DNA of 64,000 nucleotides, taken from Pyxicephalus adspersus. Lineage: Eukaryota; Chordata; Amphibia; Anura; Pyxicephalidae. The notes under the pieces are model-generated. The model did no database searches. It was not told the DNA's origin and saw only the letters and a list, made by a program, of their open reading frames with translations. The stretch is taken from positions 50,635,163 through 50,699,162 of the forward strand of contig NC_092868.1 in assembly GCF_032062135.1 (NCBI RefSeq), in the 5' to 3' direction. Below are positions 44,770-57,495 of this stretch, in pieces; positions within the stretch are counted from its first letter, which is position 1; each line of letters begins with the position of its first letter. The position numbers and the translations under genes were made by a program.

Positions 44770-44930
44770 AAAAATTATTCAAGCAGTTGCATTGGCTCCC
44801 ACCTACTTGTAAATCTGATATTATCTTTTGCCTCTATTCAGTCTTTTAAGGTTCTTCATAGCTAATCTTTTTGGCTATCTATATAGGAGACATTCTTCCC
44901 ACTTCCCACCCATTGTGTTTGATGACGCCA
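44770..44930 (+). pseudogene. Possible L2/CR1-like LINE fragment (RT C-terminal region)
   Basis: The + frame at 44784-44843 reads QLHWLPPTCKSDIIFCLYSV, resembling the LHWLPV...I.FK segment near the end of L2/CR1 reverse transcriptases. It meets stops just after, and no tail follows. Short match, so weak. Confidence 0.33.
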
Positions 44931-45830
44931 GAGTGCCTACAACTATTAGAACAGTTTTGGGGCACAATGCCCATTGAGAGGTGGAAGGCTGAGAGATCAA
45001 AAGATAAGGAGGTTAACACTGCTTTTTACTGGTACCCAAGACAACGGGGCATTAACCATTACAATGTGAAGTGAGCCCCACTGCAAGAGAGACAGTGGAT
45101 TTTCCTGGATTTTAGTTTAAATTAATAAATGGTGGCATTAACTCCCCTCTCAATTCAATAATATTTAAGGTGTCAAATTGATTTCTTAACACTAGATGAA
45201 AGTAAAGGCGTTAAAAAAAACTCTGGAGTAGGTTTGGACAATTGCTTTGTTGCATTTGAATTATTTATGGTCCAGACAACTTGGGCATCACATTTGCTAA
45301 TGTTTGCAAAATGAGAGTGCAAAAAAACCCATCTAGTTCCTACGAAACTACGAAACAAAACAGTGGAGAGGAGGAGGGATTCAGTAGTTTAGCAAACAAC
45401 AACTGGACAGGGCTCACACTAGTTTTTGAAAATTTCATTTGACAGAATTTTATGTGCCAGATAAGCTGGAGTTTGTATTTGGCAGCCTAACACATCCTGT
45501 ACTTGCAATGACTGCACATGTGCATATTGTGCAGACATGCACTGCACACATTTTGTTTGTCATGACATACACATTAAAGGCTTCCTTCTTTCCGTGTTGT
45601 AACATTTCACTATATATTTTACTATCACTTATATAACTCCACTTATAAGAAATGCATATTATTGTTTTAATATATCCAGGAAAAGCAAGCAGAACATTTT
45701 GCTTTTATCTTTTTCTCTGCTGTCCCACAGCTCTTCCGGGTTCCCAAAATATACTGCTAGTTGTCATTTCCTATCCAAAGACTGATATACCATCTACAGA
45801 TGTTTTCAAATAAAGTCATCCCGGCATCTC
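44931..45830. other. No gene seen
   Basis: Mixed sequence; nothing recognised. Confidence 0.45.
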
Positions 45831-45831
45831 T

Positions 45832-45990
45832 CTAGGGGGTCTATTTATAAAGCAGTGAATCTGACATTCACTGAAGCATTCCCTGGTGGAGAATGATCCA
45901 GGTCCATGTATTTTAATGGGAGAGACTGATTCTCAACCAGGGAATGTTTTAAAGAGTGTCAGATTTACTGCTTTATATATAGACCCCTAG
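45832..45990. mobile_element. Palindromic MITE, Harbinger-like, GGGGTCTAT ends
   Basis: After TAG, the left end reads GGGGTCTATTTATAAAGCAG; the right end, inverted, reads GGGGTCTATATATAAAGCAG and is followed by TAG. TAG on both sides fits the 3-bp target duplication of PIF/Harbinger elements. The inner arms continue with GTGAATCTGACA and GTAAATCTGACA. A diverged relative is at 2570-2731. Confidence 0.85.
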
Positions 45991-47825
45991 ATGTTCATGC
46001 TTGCAGCCCCCTATCTCCTGCAGGGATACAACAGGAGCAGGAACATCCTGGGAGACTCTGGGATCACCTGCTAATCTCAGTAATCTGGCCTCCTGTGTCT
46101 TCCCCCTCCATCTATATTTTATAAGGATTTTTTTAACTACTAGTTTGCTGGATCTGCTCATTCTAGAAAATTTCTGGATTGCACCCTGAAACTAATCCTT
46201 TTTTTAAGTAACCACATAGCATGAATTCAAAACTGTTAACTTTTAGTTTTTATCATCGAATTACTTATTTTATTAGAGCTAAAATGCAAATAATAAAACA
46301 GCAGGTAGTTATGATATTTTGTATTTAAATGCATGCCATTCCATCAGCATTCCTACCACTTGCAGAAATATTCTTTTCCTTTGTACCTTGTTATGGTGGA
46401 TTTTGTCAAGGAAACGTGTAACTATAATGCTCAGCGTGGGCACAAGCATACATTGGCCAAGTATGCACCATCACTATTGTGCACAAAACAATTACATGAC
46501 CTTGACTAAGCCGACTGCCTATAAGTGGGAAGGGTGATGCCAGTTTATTTACAACAGTAATTGCAAATTGTTGTATAATTCACTGCTGTAGGACATAGCA
46601 GGTAAACATGTGCATATAGGAGGTATTGTATTTTAAAGGCTGTGTCTGAAAGGAGAACTGTGTTTTTTTCACTCATTTTAACATTATAGGTTACTTCCTA
46701 ACGATTTTTGTTAAGTGGATATATAAAGTATTACTTGTATTATTTAGAGGCATGTGCCTTAATTGTAACATTTGGAAAAGGCCAAATAGATAAGAAAGCC
46801 CATCGTTGACATTTCCTGATTTGCTGGTCATGCGATAAGTGATGTCCGACATCCCCCTTCCCTTGGATTTTAAAGGCATTGATGGCAGCATGAAACAAAA
46901 CAGTAAAGTCTCTGTATTGCAGGCTAAGTATGTATATGGCCGCTATGTTTTTTTAGGCGGTTTTATTAACTGGTCGCCAGGTGTAGTTACTCAAATTTTG
47001 TTTTGGTTTTAATTTCTCCAGTTGGAATAAATTAATCCCTATTATCTTTATTGTGTTGCAAATTAATTTAAATATTATCACCCACACCACCTCCAGCCAC
47101 CAATCATAATTCATGTTTTATAAGCTGCTTAGTGTATTATAATAATGTGTAGCAAAGTATTTTTTAACACAAAGAGAACACTGAATCATTCATGTTAGTC
47201 CATGTCCCCAAAGAAGCTTACACTCTCATCAACCTCCAATCACACTGAGAAACATGGCTTATTTTCACAAAAGCAAATTAGTTTACCAGGATGTTTTTTT
47301 TTTTAAATATGGAAGGAATTTGCAACACCCTAAAGAGACTCAAAGAGACAGAAAGGGAGGTGACTGAGGAAATGCTTTCTCCCATCTGTATCTGACTGAT
47401 GCATTCCAGCCTACGCAAAGTTACTGCATTGAAGTTCAAGGACTGTTTGAAAGATTTGTTTGATGGTGTTGCTGTATATTGTGACAATTTATAAATGCAT
47501 TTATGCAAATTTATGCAAACAATACAAGCAGTAGTAGGAATTGATTGGGGGACCCTGTTGAGACCACAGACCACAATACTGGCTGGATACCCAGGTGGCT
47601 GTTTTCTGTTATGGACTTGTGTTTTGTGTGATGTATTACCTAGGCTGAAATATTATCAATGCTATTCCCCTCCTGGCAATAAATACAGAGCACATTACCT
47701 AAACAAAAGGGGAGGAAATACTGGATCTCCGAGAGTGTCCTATTTTTTGTTCCCCCCCAGGAAGTTTTATTTTGCTGGAAGTGTTAAAGATTTTCCTAGC
47801 CTACATAGGGAACAGGTAGCCCGAT
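45991..47825. other. No gene seen
   Basis: AT-rich; TTTTTAGGCGGTTTTATTAA with CTGGTCGCCAGG (46950-46981) is a CpG-retaining unique patch. The 120-codon open frame at 47495-47857 has no domain. C8 run near 47751. Confidence 0.45.
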
Positions 47826-47829
47826 CCCC

Positions 47830-48080
47830 TGAGAAGTGCAGAGAGTCACAGTCCTGAGCAGTCAGCATTCCCCATCCGATTGTCCATTGAGTCATCACAC
47901 TATCGAGCTGCTGGGCCTGTTTAATTAACCTTATAATTAGATAAATCAGCTGCCTGCAAAAGTTCTTCAGTGAATCAGAGTTTTAAGGTTTATTGAAAAC
48001 GCTGGAAAGTTCCTTGTTCAAAAAGTTTTTATCTATGCATGAGCAGTTCATTTGATTTTTTTTACCAATTTTAATGGGTA
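47830..48080. other. Candidate conserved non-coding block
   Basis: CCTGTTTAATTAACCTTATA and ATTAGATAAATC at 47917-47948 give clustered homeodomain-type cores. CACACTATCGAGCTGCTGGG near 47896. Confidence 0.35.
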
Positions 48081-48855
48081 ATAGAAAGTTAAACTAGCTT
48101 TCTGTCTCTCGTGAACTCTATTTGTGGGATCTTTGTGCTTAGTTCTTGGGGTCTGAACACCTGCTGGGCTTATTATTGGGGTCCCCCATCACCCATGCTG
48201 GATTTTTTCCTTTTATTTTATAATATGGAGAATGTCACATGGGGAGCTGGGACACAACGATGGGGGGAACACCCAAACCACCCCAGTTTATACAGAGCAG
48301 AAATTATGTTTGGGTGCTTTTTCTGTAAGAGGATTTAAGCTTGATTTATACTTTAACCCTTCAAACCAAACATGTGTGTGAAGTGTCCCTATTAAGGCCC
48401 ATTATAGGAGCCAAAATGAATTCACTCTTCTAAAGTCAGAGAGGTGCTAGATGAGTTTTGAGTGTTTGCTTTGAGTTCCTGCATTTACCAAAAGATAAGG
48501 AACAATCAGTTGGCAAATAGGTAGGAAGTAAAATTCTGGAATTGTCTCACTTCCTTTTTCACAGTGCTACATACTAAGGTCAGGTGACATTGTCCGAGGT
48601 CAACAAACTGAACATAAGGTACTAGCCTTTGCCCTTGGATTGTCCAAAAGCACAAGCTGTCTCACTTGGCTACTTGTCAATGACATCCTGCACGTTGCAC
48701 ATTTGGAGTTTATGACAACCAGGGCTTTACAGTGTTGTAGATTTTAGTGGAGCCCCTGCACCTGAGGTCCTAGGCAGCATCATCAATGATGAAGAGCCAT
48801 CTCTTTCCTTGTTACATTAAACTGAAAACTACAATAATGATCTTGCAGACAAGGA
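48081..48855. other. No gene seen
   Basis: Mixed sequence; nothing recognised. Confidence 0.45.
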
Positions 48856-48859
48856 CATG

Positions 48860-49420
48860 AGGTGGGCCTGCTGGCCTCTCCCTCTTAGTGGACGTCTTCC
48901 ATATGATAGGAACAGCAGCTGACGTGCGTATATTTGTCATCTGGCCTCACTCTGCTTGAGGCACCTCGTTCCCGAGGAGCCTAAATGAGTGGTGACCACA
49001 TCAAGCGGCTGAAATGATTTGATGGATTTCCGTGAACCACGGCCTAAATGGAAAAAAGGCGCCTTCCTGGTTCAAATCTCATTAAGATATCAGCGTGACT
49101 TGACGGCGTCTCTGTAAAAAGGCACCTTTACTGCCCTTAAACATCTGCTGGCAAGTTTTAGTTTTTGACGCCTCTATTCCCTTTTCAACTCAAGACTGAG
49201 TTTAAGGTTTTTCAACTTTTAAGCCCCACCACTTTGCCAGACGCTTGGTTTTTTAGAGATCCGGTGTTGTCTTGTCAGCAGTGCCCGACCGTACATGCCT
49301 ATTCTGTCCACATACAGGCTTTGCTTTGGATTTGATCTAACAAATTGGCTAAATAATCTCATCTCAGGGTCTGTCTGGTGGACCTAAATTTTTCACGCTT
49401 ACAGAATAAATGTGTAACAG
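48860..49420. other. Candidate conserved non-coding block
   Basis: CpG-retaining: CACCTCGTTCCCGAGGAGCC near 48962, TTTCCGTGAACCACGGCCTA near 49027, GACTTGACGGCGTCTCTG near 49096. CTCATTAAGATATCAGCG near 49078. Confidence 0.42.
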
Positions 49421-49635
49421 AATCTTCCCATGTGGCAAGCATAAAGGTAACACTGATTCTTTCTTGCAAACCTTCCTTGGTTGGTGTAAAGATGAATACT
49501 CTGGCTGGCTGAGCATTCATGTTTATTGCTATGAAGATGGGAGGAGAGATTAGGAGGGCTCACAGATAGACACACCTAAAGACACCTACCTTAGAGTAGA
49601 ATAGTTTTTAACGTGTTTAATGAACAGTCTTCTCC
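49421..49635. other. No gene seen
   Basis: Short spacer. Confidence 0.45.
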
Positions 49636-49639
49636 TGGG

Positions 49640-49960
49640 AAGTGATGGCTGAAAGCAACCAATTAGGGTAACTTATCATCTCGTGTATGGTCAGCTTTGG
49701 ACAAATTTTCGTAATCAACTAATCAGAATAATTAGCTGATTTGCACATTAGCAGCTCTTACTGTTTAACTGTTAATCTGGGACTGCATTGTCATCCAATT
49801 AGGAGATCTCATAGTTGATGTAAACCCAAACACTAACTCTTATATAAACTCTAACATGGTAATGACGTTTAGATGATTATTTAAACTTCTTTAAACCTGC
49901 AGCTTTTATTAAAATTTTACTTGATAATCCTGCCATGCAAGTTCTTGTTCACACACTTCT
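49640..49960. other. Candidate conserved non-coding block
   Basis: Clustered TAAT/ATTA cores: TCGTAATCAACTAATCAGAA then TAATTAGCTG (49709-49738) and CATTGTCATCCAATTAGG near 49786. Confidence 0.36.
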
Positions 49961-50775
49961 TCTCATAGGGTGACAATATTCTATCACTGTCTCCCAATTG
50001 GGAGAACACCCTGCAAAGGACACACCCTGTCCATGAACGCAAATATTCAGACCATGAAGAGTCATTCAGGCCATGTCCCCCACTCCACCCCTAACAAAAT
50101 GTTTTTTTGCTTTATAAAAGCATTTTTCCCTAGAAATACAATCATATAGAAGTTGAAGGGATGGTTTAATACAGTATAACACTTTCAAACAGTCCAAAAA
50201 AACTTTTAAACTTTAAACTTGAAAAAAAGAAGAACAACTGGGAAAAGAGAGAGAGGTATGTGGAAAGATACAGCTGAGAGCTATGATCAGGAAACCCACT
50301 CTGTGAAATGCCGTGCCACCATTTCTGGAGGTTATAATGATAGGAAGTAGCTGTAATGAGGCTACAGGATATCAGCAATGAGATGCAATAATTTATAAAA
50401 GATTTCAATATATTTATATACAGTACTGGGGCCACCTTTTAGGCATTCTTGGTCATGATGATACACCATACTTATGTAATATGTGTCAGTATGTCCACTT
50501 TCAGTGCCCCCCATGCTGACACATGTGACCAGGTAGAAGCAAAGTTGGAGACAGTTGTCATCCTACACCAGGAAATGCCTCAACAAGGACCTTCCTGTTA
50601 GCATCAGCAAGTATTCTTTCATTGAAAGCAGGTGCATATTTAAAGCTGCCTATGAAATTGCATTTCCATGTAAAACATTTTATGATATTTGAAGGATTGG
50701 GGTCTATATTTGTATAATACTTCTACAGTATAGTTACTGGCCCCGACAGGAATCTCTGATAACCAAAAAACAAAA
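49961..50775. other. No gene seen
   Basis: Contains a 14-bp palindrome CTCCCAATTGGGAG near 49991. No exon or element ends. Confidence 0.45.
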
Positions 50776-50779
50776 GAAA

Positions 50780-51265
50780 GCACACATTGCGTGGGCTGCA
50801 AGACGTGGAGGAAGCGAATGTCATTGTCACATGACACAAGCCAATGATTTATCTGCATTATCACCTAATCCTTGACTTTCTGCACCAGCAGACATCGCAG
50901 CCCATCGATGGCGGGCACAGATACGATTCCTACGGGAGGGTAAACACGAAACGCTGCCTTCCTCCCTGATACTTTTCACGCCACTCGATAATTATTCCGT
51001 ACTTTGCATGACTGGGTTTTTCGTTGGCGAGATGTTATCGTTCAAGATTAAGTTTTAATGTCATTAAATTAAATTCCCACTTCCACTTAAATGGTGACAG
51101 ACGCACGTGAGCCGCAAGAGAGTGACGAGCAATCTGCAGTCTGGAGAGGTGGGGGAATCTCTTCCATCTCTTCCCCTGTCTGTATTACGATAATTCCTTT
51201 CTGCTTCATGAAGGTTTTCAATATGTGTCATTTGGGCAGCCGCAGGTACAGGAAGCTGAATTTTT
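50780..51265. other. Candidate conserved non-coding block
   Basis: CpG-retaining: GCCCATCGATGGCGGGCAC near 50900, CACGCCACTCGATAATTATT near 50977, TTTTTCGTTGGCGAGATG near 51017. TGTCATTAAATTAAATTCCC near 51059. Confidence 0.42.
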
Positions 51266-51275
51266 AATCCATTTA

Positions 51276-51860
51276 TTATGTGGGGCTTATTCACAAATTG
51301 AAGTGTTGTATTTTATTGTTACATAGTAGGTTCCTAAAAAAATCCCACATACCTTTAATTCCACATATCCCACGATTGCGCTGGAGCTTTCCACAATCAA
51401 TCTCGAGCCGCCCTGGAATCCTCCTTTGTCCTGGCGCAATGGAAGCGGCAAGTCCCACCATCCCCAGCATTCTTCTTTATTCTTTTGGCTACATCACCTG
51501 ATCTTGCACTGTGCAGGTGCGAGATTGGGTGATGTAGCCCACTGTTAAAGGAAAAAAAGGAAAGCTGATCTCACCACGCATGCAAGATAGGCATCTCTTT
51601 TACCTCAGTGAAGGAAAATTCCCCTTCTGTGCATGCCTGATCTGGAGGGAGCAACCAGGATGCATGACGTATGTATCCCGGGAGGCTCTACACTACCATT
51701 CAGTCTTGATCACTGCGATGATCAAGACAGAAAGAGGAGGTGCTTCACCCTTTTTTTTAAAAAAAAAAAAGTTGTTTAAAAAAAAAAGAACAACACTTTT
51801 AATTTATATAAAAGGGTTGTCTACTCTTTTATGTAGTTTGTAAGTTTGTTCCACCCGAAA
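51276..51860. repeat. Probable DNA-transposon-derived repeat with strong hairpin
   Basis: GGCTACATCACCTGATCTTG plus CA (51487-51508) faces TGCGAGATTGGGTGATGTAG plus CC (51518-51539), 19 of 22 complementary. GATCACTGCGATGATC near 51709 is a second inverted motif. The GCTACATCACC...GCGAGATTGGG pairing is one I associate with frog interspersed repeats. An A-rich stretch lies at 51760-51800. Borders uncertain. Confidence 0.45.
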
Positions 51861-52025
51861 GAAAAGCCCCAATGGATAATCAAAGAGGAGTGGACTCTAT
51901 GCCCAGCCTGTGATTACATATCGTGTATCTGTGGGAGGAAGAGAAGAAGAGGAGGGAGGGAAAGCAAGGCTTTTGAAGGGCAACCAGAGTTAAATTTAAA
52001 CACAAAGTTGTAGTGTTCCAACAAC

Positions 52026-52210
52026 ATAATTTAAAAGAGTATTAGCTGTGCCTCTATAAATAATTTCCTAGGCTAACATATAACCACTAGTTTCACAAAA
52101 AATAGCAATATAGTTTAGCAATGGCGATAAGGTGTCCCACCTGACACATTTCACCTGAACTGGGCTTCCTCAGGGCTAAGGGGAGACTTAGTATTATTGC
52201 TGGGGCTTTT
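52026..52210. repeat. Possible fragment of a fold-back repeat
   Basis: CACATTTCACCTGAACTGGG plus CTTCCTCAGGG at 52145-52175 resembles the ...GAAATGTGTTAG / CTAAGCCC phrases of the 43.6-kb element. Only one arm is visible. Confidence 0.35.
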
Positions 52211-53095
52211 TAAAGCATTAAGAGATTTGTGATACCGAATTGCTACTTGTAAGTGACTTGATATCAGAGACCGATATCAATTTTGGACGTACTGCTGGTG
52301 TTTCCAGATGTCCGAGTGAACGATGTGATAGAAGCTTGAAATGTTTGTTCCAGGACTTTCAAATGATTATGACATATCTGTCTGTCTCAGTAGAAGTAAA
52401 TGACAGTTATCCAGCAGGGGAAGATAAAGTGTTGTCTTCTCGTATGGAGTATTTTAGTTCTGGTATGTGGGTGAGCTGAAGGCAGCCATGCAAAATATAC
52501 AATGAAAATTTGAGTTTAGGTCAGCTTTAAACAATAATTTCTTTTGGTGGAAAACCTTTTTTTCTTTCTTATTCCAGTTCTCAACATATCAGTCACGCCC
52601 CTTATAAACCATGCCCTCGCTTAAACTTAGTAGTTCTGAAAAAGAAAGTGGGTGTCTGACCAGGTCCATTAGCTTTTGGCATGCACAGAGCAGTGTGGTC
52701 ACACTCCGAGGTCTAATAAATGACACAATGATATTTAGGCATAGTGCACATATAATAGATAAAATGAGAAATGTAAAACAGGAATATAGAATAAAAGTTG
52801 TTATCTGACCAAATATTTATTTCTTCTATATGCTCAAACGCAGCAACAATGGGTGTTTGAGCAGCCACTGTGGGCCTAGGGATGGTTCACCAGGGGAGGG
52901 GTTATTAGTTAGTTATTAAGGAAACCTGCTACCTAAAATATTAGACTCATATTTCATGGCCTTTAGATTTCCCATAATGGCAATTATTGACTAGCAGGCA
53001 GGAGATGGACAAAATATTTACTGCATTCAGTCTGTAAAATAAGCAGTGCCATGGCAGACAATTTTCATGGTCGTTGCCAGCATCAGACCATAAGT
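52211..53095. other. No gene seen
   Basis: Mixed sequence; nothing recognised. Confidence 0.45.
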
Positions 53096-53099
53096 AATG

Positions 53100-53880
53100 A
53101 GTATCAATGTTTGCCATAGGCACTTTGAAAAGTCAGATCCCAAGAGGTTTATTATCCATAAATGGATCGGAAGGAATAATTTATAGATTGTTCTGTAGGT
53201 AAAACATTAAATTGTTACTGGCGGAAAAAGGGAAAGCCCTGGGACAGGATTGCATTAATTCATAGAAGTGGGGAAACAGTGTTTTTAGAATTCTTCATGT
53301 CTTCATGTAGATTATATATATCTTTTTCATTTCCGTAATTTACTATGGCGAGTTGGACTTTAGGATCAATTCAATGGGTGTTCTGATTTCCTGAATACAA
53401 TCCACTTGCCTGGAATGGCTTTCTAAAACGATCAAAGGTTTCCTTTTTTACATTACCCATTGAATTTTGTGTAATGTGCAAGGTTAGAAAAATAACAATA
53501 TTTTCTGTTTCAGGTGTCAAAAAAAACGGCAGCAATATTAGTTTTATTTTCTATGCCCTGTTTACAACTGTTGGAGAAATATGCTTTCAATTGGCATTCT
53601 GTAATGGAATTCTTTTGTTAAATATCATTCAACACCTCCCCTCCAATAAAGGGCCGTGTTTCAAGGTGAACTGATAAATCGCTGGGTTGGCCAGTTTTCA
53701 TGATTGTTTTTATTGGCTAATAATGGTTGCACAATTAATTCAAAGAGATACAAGTGAAACATGGTCATTAAAAGGTAAGTTGTTTTTAATTAAAGTGAAA
53801 TTGTCGGTAGAACTAAATGGTGTTTCTTATTTGTACATAGATGTCGTTTTCTGCTGCTTAATTATTTGCTTAGCTTAAAA
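53100..53880. other. Candidate conserved non-coding block
   Basis: Unique-looking over about 0.75 kb: GATTGCATTAATTCATAG near 53248, TGGCGAGTTGGACTTTAGG near 53346, AAGGGCCGTGTTTCAAGG near 53649, GCACAATTAATTCAAAGAG near 53729. Confidence 0.36.
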
Positions 53881-54905
53881 ATAATGGAATGAAAGGGAAC
53901 CTTGGCCTGCCTCATTCAACGGGCTTGGAGGTCAGCTTAGAATGCACAAGGACTGCTTATTACACCAGGGACCCTACCTTTATCTTATATTGCTGCCTTA
54001 AAGTGAAAAATTGAGGGAAAATAGTAAATAGGTAGCCTTTACCCCTCAGTTGCACATAGCTAGGAAATGTCACCACTATCCTTCTAGTGAGATACCAGGG
54101 AATCGTGAGTATCCCAAATCCCATTAGAAGATGCTGCAACAAAATACATGAGTACGAACAGAGTAAGGGATCTGGAGTCTTACTAGAAGGATGGTTATGA
54201 CCCATCTGAGCCTAGGCACCACTGCCAGAAGCTAGGGTTTAGGAAAGTATGTTTTTTAGCATTTTATCCCCTAACGATACAGATATTTTATTTAGTTTTA
54301 ATGAGATGATATATTATAGGGGAGTGGTCCTTGATGCCATAGGCTGACTTTGCTTTTTAGCACTAGGTGCTGTACTAAGAAGAAATACCTTTTTCATCTC
54401 TACAATGGTGACATAATGCAACCACTATGCAATTTTAGAACAAACGTCAGTTTTTGTGAATAAAAAATTACTCTTTCCATATTGATTTCTAGTCAAAAGG
54501 CATTGCCCTACAGTCAGTGCTGCTTTTCTAGATTTGGTATACAGCAACAAAACCTGCTAACCACCACACTGGAGATGCTACAGCTTAGACTGGAACCCCC
54601 TCCAAATTTGTTCAATTGTGAAAGTTGTCAGGTTTTTAAAACTGTTTGTGTTTCCAATAAAACACAGACAAACAAGGTCAAAAGTGGGGAAATACCCAAA
54701 CACTGGGTCACTGGAAATATAAACTGACCAGCTTTTTTGCACCACCAAGCTTCTTCAACCGATGGCATTGTGTCAGGAAGAGCACAGAACTCAGTGTTTT
54801 TTTCCAGGAGAAGATATGTTTTCTTTAGCACTTTCATCCAAATAGTTTTATATATTTCTTTTTAAGTAGTGCCTCTAGTTTAACTTTTCTGGAATTCTAG
54901 GAACT
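53881..54905. other. No gene seen
   Basis: Mixed sequence; nothing recognised. Confidence 0.45.
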
Positions 54906-54907
54906 TA

Positions 54908-55430
54908 GAGATTCCTCTGGTGGCTTGTCTGGCCTCACCAAAGACATGTGGCCTGGGTGGAATCAGTATCTAGGCAGACCTTTGCAATGGTTAACTCTAA
55001 CTTGATGTCACTCCCCTGAGCTTCCATTGCTAAAAGAATTGCACTGGTCCTATGGCTGACCACCAAGGAGTTCACTCAATTCTCAGTTTTCTCAGAACAT
55101 AGACATCTATTAACAATTATACACTGTTATCTACTGTAAGAGTTGGGAATTTTGAGTGAGCCATTTGAGTTGAAAATCAAAGTTTCCTCAGGTGGCTTGT
55201 CTGGCCTTACCAATATGGACTGGGTGGGATTAGTATCTAGGCATGCCTTTGCATTGGCAAGTTCTAATTCAGTTTTACTCCCCCGAGCTTTCCTTACTAA
55301 AGGCACTGCACTGGTCCTATGGCTGACCACCAAGGAGTTTGCTCAATTCTCAGTTTTCTTTGAACATCTATGACAACTATGAACAATTACATAGTGTTAT
55401 CAACAGTAGGAGTTGAGCAGACTTTTGAGG
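54908..55430. repeat. Direct tandem duplication, two copies of about 270 bp
   Basis: Copy 1 (about 54908-55170) and copy 2 (about 55178-55430) share TGGCTTGTCTGGCCT (54921, 55193), GTATCTAGGCA, GCACTGGTCCTATGGCTGAC (55041, 55308), CACCAAGGAGTT and CAATTCTCAGTTTTCT. The offset is 267-272 bp and divergence is moderate. A reverse frame of 68 codons and a forward frame of 76 codons lie in copy 2; neither is kept in copy 1. Confidence 0.9.
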
Positions 55431-56075
55431 GAGACAGTTGGGATGAGGTAGGCTATAAATGGAAATCTTTAGGTAACTCTTGACTCCTGACATTAATCCT
55501 TAAGAAAGGAAGTTACTATGGAGTTCTGTTATGTACACTTAGAAGTTGGTAGGCTTCATTTGATGGTTTGCAATAAAAAGATCAGAAGCTATCATATCTT
55601 AGGTGACCTCTCACCTCTGACTGTTAACCTGACGATCTGTAGACACAGTGGGTAAAGCTAAATGAAGGAGCAGATATAAAACTAATCTAGGAAATCTAAG
55701 AATAAATAATCAGACTGTTACATAAACCCAATCCTGACTGGTTCTCTTTAGGCTTTTTATTTTTTTTTCTGTCCATAAACCGAATGTTGGTCTGAAAACA
55801 AAATTCATTTTCCAGAAGTGCAACAGAAGTACAAGGAGAATTGAGTGATACTGTCCACCTGTAGTCAGCATAGCATTAGGATGATATACATCTCACCTAC
55901 ACTATCTCCCCAACAACAGGGGCTTAAATTTACAAGCCGAGGTCTTAGCATATCCCTTGGCAAACATTTAGATAACAAGTGGCTGCCCAAGACGAGGACG
56001 TGATTCACGATGGGTCCACATGCAATACCTACTACATCACCTTCCCCTTCTATTGTTTACCATTGGCTGTTAACA
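55431..56075. other. No gene seen
   Basis: Mixed sequence; nothing recognised. Confidence 0.45.
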
Positions 56076-56079
56076 ACAG

Positions 56080-56900
56080 TAATTATCATACAGTTTTGCA
56101 ATGAAAAAAGAAAAACATGACTAAATTATGATGGAGTCTGCGTAGCCGTCTCTTAAAAGTGACTCACAAGGAAACAACTGCACAATTAGGCCATAAATTC
56201 ACTTAAATGAAGTTGTCGCAGAAAATGGTACCTGTGCGCCAGTGTTCTCAAAGAGATAACTAGAGTTAATAGGCTCGGTGAGCGAAGACCGAGGACCATC
56301 TCCTATAAAAAAAAACAAAAACAAAAAAACTCAAGTTCTCCTCTTTGTCATAAACCACTTGTTCTTTATAAAAAACAAAAAAAGCTCAGCATAGGCCCAT
56401 TAACTTTGTCTTTTGTCACAGCGTGGCCGATACAAAAGCATCTATTCTGGCCAACGTCGCCGGGATCCTTTGCCTGCTTGAATGCAATTTTCGACTGCAA
56501 AACTAAGAACCTTTTTTTTTCCTCTCTTTTGAAACAAAAGGCCGTAACATTTACATGACAAAGCTGTGAACGGGAATAGAAAAGGATTTATGGTGATTCA
56601 AAATATAACATTTGTATTTGGGGATGAAGAAGTGAGAGCATTCCACAGAAATGTTTAATAATTCATCGGAGAGAAGGAGCTACAGAGAAACACATTAGTG
56701 TGTCCCCTCTAAATCTCCTTCAGCCGCTTGTAAAGACATATAGAAGCTGTTTATTTATTTATTTTATTTGGTTCTTTCTTATTTCAGGTAGCATTGTCTT
56801 TCTTGGTGGGAAACTCTTTAGGCCATTGTATAAAAATGAGCAGACCTGCCACATTATATCCTTATTAATTGGGGTATTATTGTAATTCATACCGTAATTT
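56080..56900. other. Candidate conserved non-coding block
   Basis: CACAATTAGGCCATAAATTC near 56182, CACAGCGTGGCCGATAC near 56418, CCAACGTCGCCGGGATCC near 56451, TAATAATTCATCGGAGAG near 56656. Several short unique pieces separated by A-rich runs. Confidence 0.38.
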
Positions 56901-57182
56901 TCTTAATTTGATTTCAATCTTAACAGGCACACCTGTAAAGAAAAAGTTAAATACTTCACTCTCTTTCCGCCTGGAACACTAAACTCTGCATTGTTGCTAT
57001 TCAATCAGACTCTAAAATCTGCTGAGAAACAGACACTTCTGAAAGTATCTACCTTCTGGGTCCTCCTGTTGTTCTCACTGATTTCTCCTGCTGACCTCTT
57101 TGGAATATGTGAATAGGTGAACAAAATCTGTGGAAAATGTATTGAATAGGTCAACAAAAGGAGCAGAATTGCCCTTGTAGGA

Positions 57183-57495
57183 CAGCCATTCTCAACCAGG
57201 GTTTTTGCTAATTTTTTAAATTGTGGCTGATTGACCTCCCATTTGAAAATCCCTGCATAGGGACATTGGGGCAGCACCACTTTGTATAGCCCTCTGTATG
57301 ACTCTAATGATGTTGTAAGTTGTCTATGAAGGTGAAAATCTAGTCACCACTGTCAGGAAGCATTCTTTCCACCGGCCATCAATTTAAGTAGCTTTTTTAC
57401 CCAATGACCCCCTCAAAAATTGTTTTAGCAGAGGGTCCCTGAGACTTAATATTTTTTTAAGGGTTCCTCAGAGGTAAAAGGTTTGAGAGAGCCTG
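57183..57495 (-). mobile_element. hAT-like element, old diverged copy in reverse orientation
   Basis: It starts CATTCTCAACCAGGGTTTTT and ends TAAGGGTTCCTCAGAGG then AGGTTTGAGAG, the reverse of the 17002 copy. AAGCATTCTTTCCACCGGCC near 57358 matches the middle. About 75 bp near 57215-57290 has no counterpart and may be an insertion. Confidence 0.68.

Noticed and set aside
47495..47857. 120-codon open frame
   Set aside because: No recognised domain, and it runs across a C8 homopolymer; no supporting evidence.
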